A DNA stretch of 64,000 nt. It comes from Dyadobacter sp. CY343 (lineage in GTDB: Bacteria > Bacteroidota > Bacteroidia > Cytophagales > Spirosomataceae). Position numbers and translations under genes: made by a program. Location of the stretch: positions 124,001 through 188,000 of the forward strand of contig NZ_JAJUXK010000003.1 in NCBI RefSeq assembly GCF_021390335.1, in the 5' to 3' direction. This document shows positions 44,796-53,220 of the stretch, piece by piece (within the stretch, counting starts at the first letter, position 1; every line of letters starts with the position of its first letter). Below the pieces are notes generated by a model. That model did no database searches, was not told the DNA's origin, and was given only the letters and a program-made list of their open reading frames with translations.

Positions 44796-45404
44796 ATGAG
44801 AAAAATTATTACAAACACCTTCATGACTTTGGATGGTGTAATGCAGGCGCCAGGTGGCCCGGATGAAGATACGGATAGCGGATTTGAATATGGCGGCTGG
44901 TCGGTCACACAATGGGATCATATTATGAACGACGCGATGATAGAAGCTATGAAAAATCCGTATGATCTTTTATTGGGCCGTGTTACCTACGAGATTTTCG
45001 CAGCTCATTGGCCACTGCTGAAAGATGATCCCACGGCTGACATGTTTAATCGGATCAACAAATATGTGGCAACAGATACTTTAACCAATGCAAGCTGGGA
45101 AAATACAGTGTTGCTCAATCAAGATACAATTGACCAGATAAAAAGCCTCAAATCAACCGATGGAATTGACTTGCAAGTTCATGGTAGCTCAAACCTGATA
45201 CAATCTTTGTTACAACACGGACTAATTGATCAAATGAATATTTGGATCTATCCTCTTGTTATTGGAAAAGGAAAGAGACTTTTTGGGAACGGGACAGTTC
45301 CATCTAACTTCAAACTTGTCAGCCATGCAATTTCCACGACCGGTGTAATCATTACTTCCTTTGAGGCCAATGGAGAGATTCCAATCGGTTCATTCGCTTT
45401 GTAG
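44796..45404 (+). CDS. dihydrofolate-reductase-family (RibD C-terminal-like) protein
   Basis: A 202-residue protein of the RibD_C/DHFR-like family. The N-terminal MRKIITNTFMTLDGVMQAPGG and the central YDLLLGRVTYEIFAAHWP are standard; the C-terminal IDQMNIWIYPLVIGKGKRLFG is the most conserved segment. Members bind NADPH and probably reduce small pterin- or flavin-related substrates; very few have been tested. It is monocistronic and faces the peroxidase gene, with 120 bp between stops. Confidence 0.93.
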   Translation: MRKIITNTFMTLDGVMQAPGGPDEDTDSGFEYGGWSVTQWDHIMNDAMIEAMKNPYDLLLGRVTYEIFAAHWPLLKDDPTADMFNRINKYVATDTLTNASWENTVLLNQDTIDQIKSLKSTDGIDLQVHGSSNLIQSLLQHGLIDQMNIWIYPLVIGKGKRLFGNGTVPSNFKLVSHAISTTGVIITSFEANGEIPIGSFAL

Positions 45405-45524
45405 TATAAAGCGTACGGCAGCCACGCCAATCGCTGTCAACATATAATACCCGATTCTTCTATATTTCTGTGGTTTGATTGATTTCAACACTTGGACATC
45501 AGCCTGTTGAAAAATCGTTACTTT

Positions 45525-46466
45525 TCATTTCAGAAACCGCCTGTCTGTTAAAGAGATCAGGAAACTCTCAATGTCTGCTTTTTCAGCGTCGGTAAGCTGC
45601 AATGTGCCAGTCAATATCGTATCCCGGTTCATGCTGTTGGGAATGACAGCCTCGGGATTATCGTAGTAGTCAATGACTTCTTTTAATGTCTTAAACATCC
45701 CATTGTGCATGTAAGGCGCTGTAATCGCAATGTTTCTCAAAGAGCCGATCTTAAATTTACCCAGATCGGACGCACGATGAGAAATTGCCGACCGGCCGCT
45801 GTCAACGTGCATTTTGCCATCGAATAGACCAATATTCCTGAACTCGACATTATTGAAATCGGGTCCGAAGTGACATTGAATGCATTTGGCTTTGGTATTG
45901 AATAGCTTGAATCCTCTCTTTGCCGACGCGCTCACTGCTTCCTCATTGTCGTTAACGCGCCAGTCGTCAAACGGACTGTCACTCGTTTCCAGCGAGCGTT
46001 CAAAATCAGAAAGTGCTTTGGCCAAATTGCTTTTGGACGGCAGCTCTTTGAATATGCGCAAAAAAGATTGCCGGTAAAATGCATCGGTGTTTAGGCGGGC
46101 AATCGCCGAATCCACCGGCAAATCCATCTCGACCGGATTCTCAATAGGAATCAGCACCTGCTGTTCCAAGGTAGTAGCCCTTCCATCCCAGAAAAAACTT
46201 TCCTGAAAACGCATGTTCATGGCCGAAGGCGTATTCCTTGTCCCTAGCCGACCATTCACGCCCGGACTCACCGCCACGGAATCTGCAAATGCCAAATTTT
46301 CTTTATGACAAGAGCCGCAGCTAATCGTTCGATTTCCCGATAAGATGGGATCAAAGAACAGCCGTTTTCCTAATTCCAGGGAAGTGGCCGGCTCAGGTTC
46401 ATGCATGACACTGCGGATGAAAAGCAGCGGAACAGCGCAGATCAGAAAGACTATTTTTGCTTTCAC
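45525..46466 (-). CDS. di-haem cytochrome c peroxidase (CcpA/MauG family)
   Basis: A 313-residue exported protein with an N-terminal signal peptide or anchor (to about residue 21). Haem sites are CGSCH (Cys50, Cys53, His54) and CIQCH (Cys195, Cys198, His199). Around them are the family segments LGKRLFFDPILSGNRTIS, NTPSAMN and APYMHNGMFKTLKEVIDYY, where the Met acts as a distal ligand. It reduces hydrogen peroxide in the periplasm with electrons from cytochrome c. It lies 13 bp after a small exported-protein gene on the same strand and is probably co-transcribed with it. Confidence 0.93.
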   Translation of the reverse strand: MKAKIVFLICAVPLLFIRSVMHEPEPATSLELGKRLFFDPILSGNRTISCGSCHKENLAFADSVAVSPGVNGRLGTRNTPSAMNMRFQESFFWDGRATTLEQQVLIPIENPVEMDLPVDSAIARLNTDAFYRQSFLRIFKELPSKSNLAKALSDFERSLETSDSPFDDWRVNDNEEAVSASAKRGFKLFNTKAKCIQCHFGPDFNNVEFRNIGLFDGKMHVDSGRSAISHRASDLGKFKIGSLRNIAITAPYMHNGMFKTLKEVIDYYDNPEAVIPNSMNRDTILTGTLQLTDAEKADIESFLISLTDRRFLK

Positions 46467-46479
46467 GGGAATAGAGAGG

Positions 46480-46863
46480 TTACTTTTTAGGCAACTTCTT
46501 GCAGGCTAAACCGTTTGCGCCCTGATAGCGCTCTTTGCAGGTGTCGGAAATGGCGGTAAAGAGCAGCGAGTCCTGAGCGTAATATTTGAGCTTGTAAGTC
46601 CCGTAGTAAGCCAGATTACAGCCATTGTCGGAAACGCTTATTATGTCATTTTTAATAAAATAACGCCCGGTGGTGAATGCTTTTCCATTCACAATCCCGT
46701 CGTACGTACTGTCGGCACGGAAAACAAATATTAGGTTAATGTCGCCATCGGGCGATTTTTGTATCCGCTGCCAGCGTCCCACAATAGGATCCTGGGCGCT
46801 TATGAAAGAGACTATTGTTAAAAGAACAGCGAGGCAACCCAGCCATGTGAAAGCGTTTTTCAT
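46480..46863 (-). CDS. small exported lipocalin-like protein
   Basis: A 127-residue protein with signal peptide (cleavage near ISAQ, residue 24). The rest is beta-rich: the opening DPIVGRWQRIQKSPDG and the strands FVFRADSTYDGIV and YYGTYKLKYYAQDSLLF fit the small lipocalin-like proteins common in Bacteroidota. Three Cys residues in the mature part (Cys98, Cys109 and Cys121 by rough count) might form a disulphide. It precedes the peroxidase gene and may be its partner. A TTTGTGAT-N7-ATCACAAA dyad lies 12 bp upstream. Confidence 0.72.
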   Translation of the reverse strand: MKNAFTWLGCLAVLLTIVSFISAQDPIVGRWQRIQKSPDGDINLIFVFRADSTYDGIVNGKAFTTGRYFIKNDIISVSDNGCNLAYYGTYKLKYYAQDSLLFTAISDTCKERYQGANGLACKKLPKK

Positions 46864-46874
46864 CAGTATCGAAT

Positions 46875-46897
46875 TTTGTGATTAAGACTATCACAAA
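46875..46897. promoter_or_regulatory. 8-bp inverted repeat upstream of the peroxidase unit
   Basis: TTTGTGAT and ATCACAAA, 7 bp apart, form a perfect dyad just upstream of the small exported-protein gene. The half-sites resemble Crp/FNR sites but the spacing (TGTGA-N9-TCACA) is too wide for a canonical one. Confidence 0.4.
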
Positions 46898-47022
46898 GCT
46901 CGGCTATCAGACCAAAACCGGAATTTGAATTTGTTGCAGATACATTTGAAAACGTGTCAATCTTAGCGGAAACGCGGTTGCAGTAACAGATTGACCATTT
47001 AACGCTCCGTTGTGACGGAAAA

Positions 47023-47643
47023 TCAAAACCCTGATTTTCGCCTGCTCAGTCCCATAGCTCTTTCTATCCGCGGCCGGTTGTACCGTTGGAGTAGGATAGG
47101 GTAGAGGTTGAGTAGTATATTAAGTACCAGCAACGACAGCGATTCGCGAACTCCGTATTTGAATGCTACGAAGATATTAAGTCCCAGAACGATAATCAGA
47201 ATGATCAAATGTCCCAACTCGGACTTTTTCGTCTGGTAATGCAGGTGCGTCAGGGCAGCGTTGTTTTTTTCGATTGGGTTAGCTTTTTTGTTCAATTTTT
47301 CCCAACCAGTCCAGACCAATAATTTCCTGTACAGATTGACACCGACAGACTCGTATATCTTCCCTTTTCGCTCCCATGTTCGATCATTAAAATAGGGAGA
47401 AGCTAACGGGCTTTTTAGGGTTTCGGTAAAAGTAAATGTACACCCCATCAACAGGAAGTTGAGCGTCCATGCGAATAGAAAACCCTTCATTCCAATAAAA
47501 TGGATCAGCGCCCAGACCAGGGCAATCGTTACTATTATGATAAGAATTGAAGTAAAAGCTTTTTTCATCGACGATCTCAGTTCGGCAGGTATGCCAAGTT
47601 TTTCCAAATATACCTGCCGGATTTGACTGAGCAGCGACTTCAT
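47023..47643 (-). CDS. membrane protein resembling CrtO-type acyltransferases
   Basis: About 206 residues from the ATG at 47643; the ATG at 47568 is also possible. Upstream frame positions would overlap topB and are rejected. Two hydrophobic segments occur near residues 28-70 and two more near the C-terminus (LGHLIILIIVLGLNIFVAF; LSLLVLNILLNLYPILL). The segment YFNDRTWERKGKIYESVGVN resembles the glycosyl-diaponeurosporenoate acyltransferase (CrtO) group, known from staphylococcal carotenoid synthesis. The match is by memory of the pattern and should be treated as tentative. The gene is divergent from topB, with 86 bp between starts. Confidence 0.6.
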   Translation of the reverse strand: MKSLLSQIRQVYLEKLGIPAELRSSMKKAFTSILIIIVTIALVWALIHFIGMKGFLFAWTLNFLLMGCTFTFTETLKSPLASPYFNDRTWERKGKIYESVGVNLYRKLLVWTGWEKLNKKANPIEKNNAALTHLHYQTKKSELGHLIILIIVLGLNIFVAFKYGVRESLSLLVLNILLNLYPILLQRYNRPRIERAMGLSRRKSGF

Positions 47644-47729
47644 GCATATTAAAGATTCAATCAAAAAGGCTCTGGCCAATTTTAATGTGTTTTTATCGAC
47701 TTTGCCGGTCAATCGAGTAAGTTTGCAGC

Positions 47730-49859
47730 ATGAAAGTGTGTATTGCCGAAAAGCCAAGCGTAGCCAAAGACATTGCAGGAATTATCGGGGCCAATCAGCG
47801 CAGGGACGGTTATTATGAAGGAAATGGATATCAGGTAACCTGGACGTTCGGGCATTTTTGTACTTTAAAAGAGCCCCACGACTACACCGAGCGGTGGAAA
47901 TCGTGGCGGCTGGAAGACTTGCCGATGATCCCGTCGAGCTTTGGCATCAAGCTTATTGATAATGCGGGCGCGATGAAGCAGTTTGCCGTGATTGAAAGCT
48001 TGATCAGCAAATGTGAAGAAGTGATTAATTGCGGCGATGCGGGGCAGGAGGGCGAGCTGATCCAGCGCTGGGTATTGCTGAAAGCCAAATGTAGCGTACC
48101 TGTAAAACGCCTGTGGATTTCCTCCCTGACCGAGCAGGCTATTCGCGAGGGATTTGAAAAACTCAAAGACAGCGCGCTTTACAACAACTTATATGCAGCC
48201 GGCAGTGCGCGCGCGATCGGCGACTGGCTGCTCGGCATGAATGCGACGCGGCTTTTTACCAAAAAATTCGGGCAGGGAAAGGTAGTATTGAGCATCGGTC
48301 GCGTGCAAACGCCGACGCTCGCCCTGATCGTGCAGCGGCAAAAGGAGATCAATGCATTCGTTTCAGAAGAATATTGGGAGTTGAAAACAATTTACCGCGA
48401 AACAGAATTCACAGCGACCATTGACCGGATCAGAAGTGAGGAAAAAGCAAATAAAGGCCTCGCATATCTGGTGCAGCACGATTTTGAAATCACCTCATTT
48501 GAAAAGAAAGAAGGAAAAGAAGGAAACCCCAAGCTATTTGACCTCACTTCATTGCAGGTTGAGGCGAACAAAAAATACGGCTACTCGGCGGAGGATACAT
48601 TAAAACACATTCAAAATCTCTACGAAAAGAAGTTTGTGACTTACCCCAGGGTGGATACCACTTATCTTTCGGAAGATCTGCATCCGAAAATGGAGGGGAT
48701 TTTAAGAGAATTGACCTATTATGCCCAATATACCGCGCCGCTTTTAGAAAAGCCGATCCCCAAATCCAAAGCGGTTTTTGACGATAAAAAAGTAACCGAT
48801 CACCACGCCATTATCCCGACCGGCGTACTGCCTAACCATATTAGTCAGGATGAAAAACGCATTTATGATTTGATTGTGCGCCGATTTATCGCTGTATTTT
48901 ATCCTGAATGTAAAGTTTCGAATACTACCGTTTTGGGGACAGTCGGGCAGGTGGAATTTAAAGCAACCGGGAAACAAATCCTTGAACCGGGCTGGCGGGC
49001 GGTTTATGCCAATGATGCCAGCGCCAAAAAAGAAGCCGCAGAAGAGGAGAAGCTGATGCCGAACTTTGAAGTAGGGGAACGGGGCCCGCACGAGCCGCGC
49101 GTGCATCAGGGAAAAACAACACCGCCCAAAGCCTACACCGAAGCAACTTTGCTGCGCGCGATGGAAACCGCAGGGAAGCAAGTGGAAGACGAAGAAATGC
49201 GTGAGTTGCTGAAAGACAATGGAATAGGTCGACCCTCAACACGCGCGAACATCATTGAAACGCTTTTTAAAAGGCGGTATATAGAGAAGAAAAAGAAAAA
49301 TATTTTCGCTACGCAAACAGGTATTGACCTGATCGATACCATTCAAAATGAGTTGCTGAAAAGTGCGGAACTTACTGGAAACTGGGAGAGAAAGTTGCGA
49401 TTGATCGAAAAAGGTGAATATTCGATGGAAACCTTTAAGCAGGAGCTGATCCAAATGGTGGTTGACCTGACGCAGGAAGTAAAAAACAACCGCGGGCGCG
49501 CGATCAGCATTGCCGAAGAAGCGCCGCCCGTGGAGGTTGAAAAAGAAGTGAAAGAGAAAAAACCGGCCAAACCCAGGGAGCCAAAAGAAGAGATTAGCAT
49601 CGAATCGCTGACTTGTCCCAAATGCAAGGAACATTTACTCAAAAAAGGAAAAACAGCTTACGGTTGCTCCAATTTCCAGGTTTGCGGTTTCAAGATCCCG
49701 TATGAATTTTTAGGTAAAAAACTTACCGACAAGCATTTTTACGACTTGCTGAGTAAAGGAAAAACGGCTAAAATAAAAGGCCTGCAAATTCCCGGAAATC
49801 CTGAAACCACGGATGCAAAGCTGGTTATGAACGGTGATTTCAACTTCGAAGTGGGCTAA
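47730..49859 (+). CDS. topB: DNA topoisomerase III
   Basis: A 709-residue type IA topoisomerase that relaxes and decatenates DNA. The Toprim domain opens with KVCIAEKPSVAKDIA, with NCGDAGQEGELIQRW as the metal-binding Asp/Glu cluster. The active-site Tyr305 is in KFVTYPRVDTTYLSEDL. Segment LSIGRVQTPTLALI is standard. The C-terminal part carries a CPKC...C...C zinc ribbon followed by a short KGKTAKIKG domain of the kind seen in bacterial TopB. It stands alone and converges on the SDR gene with a 13-bp gap. No mobile-element genes surround it, so it is probably the chromosomal copy. Confidence 0.94.
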   Translation: MKVCIAEKPSVAKDIAGIIGANQRRDGYYEGNGYQVTWTFGHFCTLKEPHDYTERWKSWRLEDLPMIPSSFGIKLIDNAGAMKQFAVIESLISKCEEVINCGDAGQEGELIQRWVLLKAKCSVPVKRLWISSLTEQAIREGFEKLKDSALYNNLYAAGSARAIGDWLLGMNATRLFTKKFGQGKVVLSIGRVQTPTLALIVQRQKEINAFVSEEYWELKTIYRETEFTATIDRIRSEEKANKGLAYLVQHDFEITSFEKKEGKEGNPKLFDLTSLQVEANKKYGYSAEDTLKHIQNLYEKKFVTYPRVDTTYLSEDLHPKMEGILRELTYYAQYTAPLLEKPIPKSKAVFDDKKVTDHHAIIPTGVLPNHISQDEKRIYDLIVRRFIAVFYPECKVSNTTVLGTVGQVEFKATGKQILEPGWRAVYANDASAKKEAAEEEKLMPNFEVGERGPHEPRVHQGKTTPPKAYTEATLLRAMETAGKQVEDEEMRELLKDNGIGRPSTRANIIETLFKRRYIEKKKKNIFATQTGIDLIDTIQNELLKSAELTGNWERKLRLIEKGEYSMETFKQELIQMVVDLTQEVKNNRGRAISIAEEAPPVEVEKEVKEKKPAKPREPKEEISIESLTCPKCKEHLLKKGKTAYGCSNFQVCGFKIPYEFLGKKLTDKHFYDLLSKGKTAKIKGLQIPGNPETTDAKLVMNGDFNFEVG

Positions 49860-49872
49860 ACCTGACTCTGCA

Positions 49873-50613
49873 TCAGGCATTTAACCCGCCGTCGACGGTA
49901 ACCCACGAGCCGGTAATGTATTTGCCTTCCTCACTCGCCAGAAACGCTACCAAGCCCGCAATATCTTCGCCCGTGCCATAGCTGGGGATAGCCATTTGGC
50001 TTCGCAGAAAGTCGGCCAGGTCTCCACTCGCCGGGTTCATATCCGTGTCGATCGGGCCGGGTTGCACGAGGGTAACCGTAATTCCTTTTGGGCCTAGGTC
50101 GCGCGCCAGCCCGCGGGTGAAACCCTGCAATGCCGATTTGCTCATCGTATACAACGTAGTCTGTGGTTTGAGTGCATTATCCGCAATGTTGCTGCCGATT
50201 GTGATGATACGCCCGCCCGCTTGTAGGTGCTTTACGGCTTCCAGGGCCGCTACAAAAACCGCCTTTACATTCACATCCATTACCTGGTCGTACTCATCAG
50301 TAGTATGTTCGGCAAAATCTTTTCCGATGTAAATGCCGGCATTGTTTACCAGAATATCCAGTCCTCCAAAAGCCTCCACCGTTTTGCGCACGGCGCCTGC
50401 TACATCTTCGGAATTTTTATTGTCTGCCGCAATGGCTACTGCCTGGCCACCTGCTCCTGTTATTTCGGCGACAAGCGCCTCTGACTTTTCAGCGGAACTT
50501 GTATAAGTGAATGCTACTTTGGCACCTTCGGCCGCAAGGCGGCGCACAATCGCAGCGCCTATTCCACGGCTTCCACCGGTTACTAATGCTATTTTATTTT
50601 CTAACTTTTTCAT
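49873..50613 (-). CDS. SDR-family NAD(P)-dependent oxidoreductase
   Basis: A 246-residue classical short-chain dehydrogenase: TGGSRGIG (12-19) binds the cofactor, NNAGIY follows, and the catalytic Ser in TIGSNIAD and YTMSK (Tyr/Lys) complete the active site. The C-terminal ITGSWVTVDGG is typical of the FabG-like subgroup. Substrate unknown. It is divergent from the HxlR regulator gene with a 98-bp gap, the usual pairing of an HxlR regulator with the oxidoreductase that it controls. Confidence 0.95.
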   Translation of the reverse strand: MKKLENKIALVTGGSRGIGAAIVRRLAAEGAKVAFTYTSSAEKSEALVAEITGAGGQAVAIAADNKNSEDVAGAVRKTVEAFGGLDILVNNAGIYIGKDFAEHTTDEYDQVMDVNVKAVFVAALEAVKHLQAGGRIITIGSNIADNALKPQTTLYTMSKSALQGFTRGLARDLGPKGITVTLVQPGPIDTDMNPASGDLADFLRSQMAIPSYGTGEDIAGLVAFLASEEGKYITGSWVTVDGGLNA

Positions 50614-50711
50614 GTAAACACTTTGTTTTTAAATGCAATGCAAACCTAAGGGGATTGCTTTATATTTGTAAGCAAGCAGCAGATTGTTAGGTACCAACAA
50701 AAAAGTAAGAA

Positions 50712-51092
50712 ATGAGAAAAGAGACATCCACGAATGCTTTGAACGAAAAAATGATAAGCGACAGCTGCGGTATGGCGTACACACTCGGTGTGCTGGGCGG
50801 CCGCTGGAAGCCCGCGATCCTCTGCCGGCTCATGCACGGCACGATGCGTTACGGCGAGTTGAAAAAGTCAATCGAAGGAATTTCAGAAAGAATGCTGGTA
50901 GCCCAGCTCCGCGAACTGGAAAGTGACGGTATTATCCGGCGACAGGTATTCCCCGAGGTGCCGCCGCGGGTAGAATATGAAATGACCGAACTCGGCTTGT
51001 CCATGCAATCGGTGATTGCTTCGATGTCGGATTGGGGAAATATGCACAGGAGTTTGAGCCAGAAACGGGTGGGGGACGAGGCGGCGGTTTAG
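50712..51092 (+). CDS. HxlR-family winged-HTH regulator
   Basis: A 126-residue one-domain regulator. The segment TLGVLGGRWKPAILCRLMHG and the recognition region SERMLVAQLRELESDGIIRR are family signatures; the C-terminal EYEMTELGLSM ends the winged helix. Cys19 just before the HTH lies where redox-sensing Cys occurs in HypR and YodB-like members, so it may sense electrophiles or oxidants. It is divergent from the SDR gene and probably represses it. Confidence 0.94.
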   Translation: MRKETSTNALNEKMISDSCGMAYTLGVLGGRWKPAILCRLMHGTMRYGELKKSIEGISERMLVAQLRELESDGIIRRQVFPEVPPRVEYEMTELGLSMQSVIASMSDWGNMHRSLSQKRVGDEAAV

Positions 51093-51232
51093 AAGGGAGT
51101 AATGAAATGCCTTAGCTATCCGCCGATTTGTCAACAAACTTCACTTGTCGACGATTTAGCGCTTTTTGTCGCCATCCAGAACGAAAATAGGATCGGTGCA
51201 ATTATAGCTTCACACTACAAGACTGAATCTGA

Positions 51233-51694
51233 ATGATAGCATCTAAAACTATATGCAGCGAATGGTATCCCGCTCACCGACTGATCATTACACAGATTAG
51301 CGGTGATATGGAAATAGACGATGTAATTCAGTGGGAGCAAACTTTACAGATAGCCCTGAGTAAGGTTGAAGACTCAGGTACATTTAAAATCTTCGTCAAT
51401 CTGAACGGTTTTAATGCGGCTAACCTGGATGCGCACAAATATTTCCGCAACATTATTCCCCTTACCCTCGCCGAATACGGCTGGAAAGTCGGGTATACCG
51501 CCATGTTTCCGGAAGAAGCCGGGCAAATAGTGATCAGGAAAAAACGGAATGTCCAGTGCGTCGCTGCCGTGCATTGTCATCATGACGCCACCAAGATAGA
51601 GAAATATCAGGCATTGTACAGCAGCAGTAACGAGCAGTTTTTTACGGACGAAAAGGTCTGCCAGCATTGGATCGGGCACTGGCAGCCACAGTGA
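51233..51694 (+). CDS. STAS-like hypothetical protein
   Basis: A 153-residue cytoplasmic protein of about 17 kDa. The alternation of strands and helices (LIITQISGDMEIDDVIQWEQ, TFKIFVNLNGFNAANLDA, WKVGYTAMFPEEAG) resembles SpoIIAA/STAS-like domains, but no phosphorylatable Ser motif is apparent. His and Cys residues are frequent near the end (VHCHHDATK, QHWIGHW). Function unknown; neighbours are an HxlR regulator and a flavin oxidoreductase gene. Confidence 0.65.
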   Translation: MIASKTICSEWYPAHRLIITQISGDMEIDDVIQWEQTLQIALSKVEDSGTFKIFVNLNGFNAANLDAHKYFRNIIPLTLAEYGWKVGYTAMFPEEAGQIVIRKKRNVQCVAAVHCHHDATKIEKYQALYSSSNEQFFTDEKVCQHWIGHWQPQ

Positions 51695-51821
51695 CTCGTA
51701 CAGGTATTTCAGCTCGCTTTAAATGCGCGGCTTAAAAGTGACTTAACACCTGGCAACTGCGGAACTCAGACGCTAATAAAATGTTTTTTACTAACAGCAT
51801 TCTTACAGTTAGTAAATCATC

Positions 51822-52844
51822 ATGGCAGACAAACTTATTCAGGATATACCGTTTTCCATTCTTGATCTCGCACCGATCACGGATGGAAATAATGCAGCAA
51901 CAACTTTCAAAAATAGCCTCCGGCTCGCGCAGCGTGTCGAAGAATTGGGCTATAAAAGATATTGGCTCGCTGAGCACCACAATATGGCAAGCGTTGCCAG
52001 TTCGGCGACGTCGGTGCTGATCGGTTACATTGCCGGCGGTACAAAAACGATCCGGGTGGGCAGCGGCGGCATTATGTTGCCTAATCACGCGCCGCTGGTC
52101 GTTGCCGAACAATTCGGTACCCTCGCGTCGCTATATCCAGATCGCATTGACCTGGGACTTGGACGGGCGCCGGGAACTGACCAGGTTACGGCCCGCGCAC
52201 TCAGACGTAATTACATGGAATCGGCTCAGGATTTTCCAGACGATGTGGTTGCATTGCAAACCTATTTTTCAGCAGAGAACAGCAACTCCAAAGTGCGCGC
52301 TATTCCCGGCGAAGGACTTGAAATACCGATATGGATCCTGGGTTCGAGTACCGATAGTGCGCGATTGGCGGCGCATTTAGGATTGCCATATGCATTTGCA
52401 AGCCACTTCGCACCCACACAATTTGTGACAGCAATCGAACTCTACCGCCGGAATTTCAAGCCGTCGAAATATCTCGCGCAGCCTTACGTAATGGCTTGTG
52501 TGAATGTGATCGCCGCAGATACCACCGCGGAAGCCGAGCGGCTTGCGACCTCTTTCTACCAATTGGCTACGGGCATTATCACTGGCAAGCGCCGGCCTTT
52601 GCAACCACCCGTTGATAGTATGGACGGACTTTGGGGAGAATATGAAGAAGCTGCAGTGAGAGAAATGATGAAGTATACATTCATCGGCGACCGGGAAAAA
52701 GTCGGCAGGAGTCTGGCTTATTTTCAAAAACATACCCAGCTCGATGAGTTGATGGTGACCAGCCACATTTACGACCAAGACGCTCGCATCCATAGTTATG
52801 AGATCTTGAAAAGCGTACAGACTGAAAGTGTACTAACTTCCTGA
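51822..52844 (+). CDS. LLM-class flavin-dependent oxidoreductase
   Basis: A 340-residue luciferase-like monooxygenase of the YhbW group. Family segments are [39 protein letters not shown] and [14 protein letters not shown]; these build the flavin and substrate pockets of the TIM barrel. It uses reduced FMN and oxygen or coenzyme, with unknown substrate. ATG at 51822 is supported by conservation from SILDLAPI onward. It is followed by the repeat modules at 52939-53133. Confidence 0.94.
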   Translation: MADKLIQDIPFSILDLAPITDGNNAATTFKNSLRLAQRVEELGYKRYWLAEHHNMASVASSATSVLIGYIAGGTKTIRVGSGGIMLPNHAPLVVAEQFGTLASLYPDRIDLGLGRAPGTDQVTARALRRNYMESAQDFPDDVVALQTYFSAENSNSKVRAIPGEGLEIPIWILGSSTDSARLAAHLGLPYAFASHFAPTQFVTAIELYRRNFKPSKYLAQPYVMACVNVIAADTTAEAERLATSFYQLATGIITGKRRPLQPPVDSMDGLWGEYEEAAVREMMKYTFIGDREKVGRSLAYFQKHTQLDELMVTSHIYDQDARIHSYEILKSVQTESVLTS

Positions 52845-52938
52845 TTTAGTGTTCTTGCGTGTAGCCCGCTTATTTCGGGCCTATTATTCGCGCGCGTAGG
52901 AGATCATTACGAAACTCCATCATGGTATTTTGCCGGAA

Positions 52939-53133
52939 CTGCAAAGTAAAGTCCCCCTCAGGGGAATTTGGGGGTAACCTACCCCCAACCCCCTAAAGGG
53001 GGCTAAGAAAAAATGCGTGCTGCAAAGTAATGTCCCCCTCGGGGGATTTAGGGGTAATATGCGATCTGCCAATGGGGCTAAGGAAAAAGCCGTACTGCAA
53101 AGCCAAGTCCCCCTCGGGGGATTTAGGGGTACA
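52939..53133 (+). repeat. three copies of a C/G-run repeat module
   Basis: Units starting CTGCAAAG and containing GTCCCCCTCGGGGGATTTAG recur at 52939, 53020 and 53095. Between the first two is a partner unit of the form TACCCCCAACCCCCTAAAGG (52980-53007); a shorter version of it follows the second. Each is a small hairpin. The same paired design, in reverse orientation, forms the array at 62190-62722. The 376-bp gap 52845-53220 contains no gene; frames within it are encoded by the repeat. Confidence 0.8.
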
Positions 53134-53220
53134 TGCACTCCCCCCCGCGCCGCAATTTGGCATGCTTTTCATAAGGTGCCCGGAAGTCTCAACCTACTAT
53201 TGATATTTCCGTATTGATCC

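Noticed and set aside
46875..46897. Canonical Crp site
   Set aside because: The half-sites are 9 bp apart instead of 6.
47644..47757. N-terminal extension of the CrtO-like protein
   Set aside because: It would overlap the start of topB on the other strand and is not protein-like; the ATG at 47643 is preferred.
52920..53217. Short frames in the 52.9 kb repeats
   Set aside because: They are translations of the C/G-run repeat itself (NPPRGTLLCS periodicity) without any start signal.
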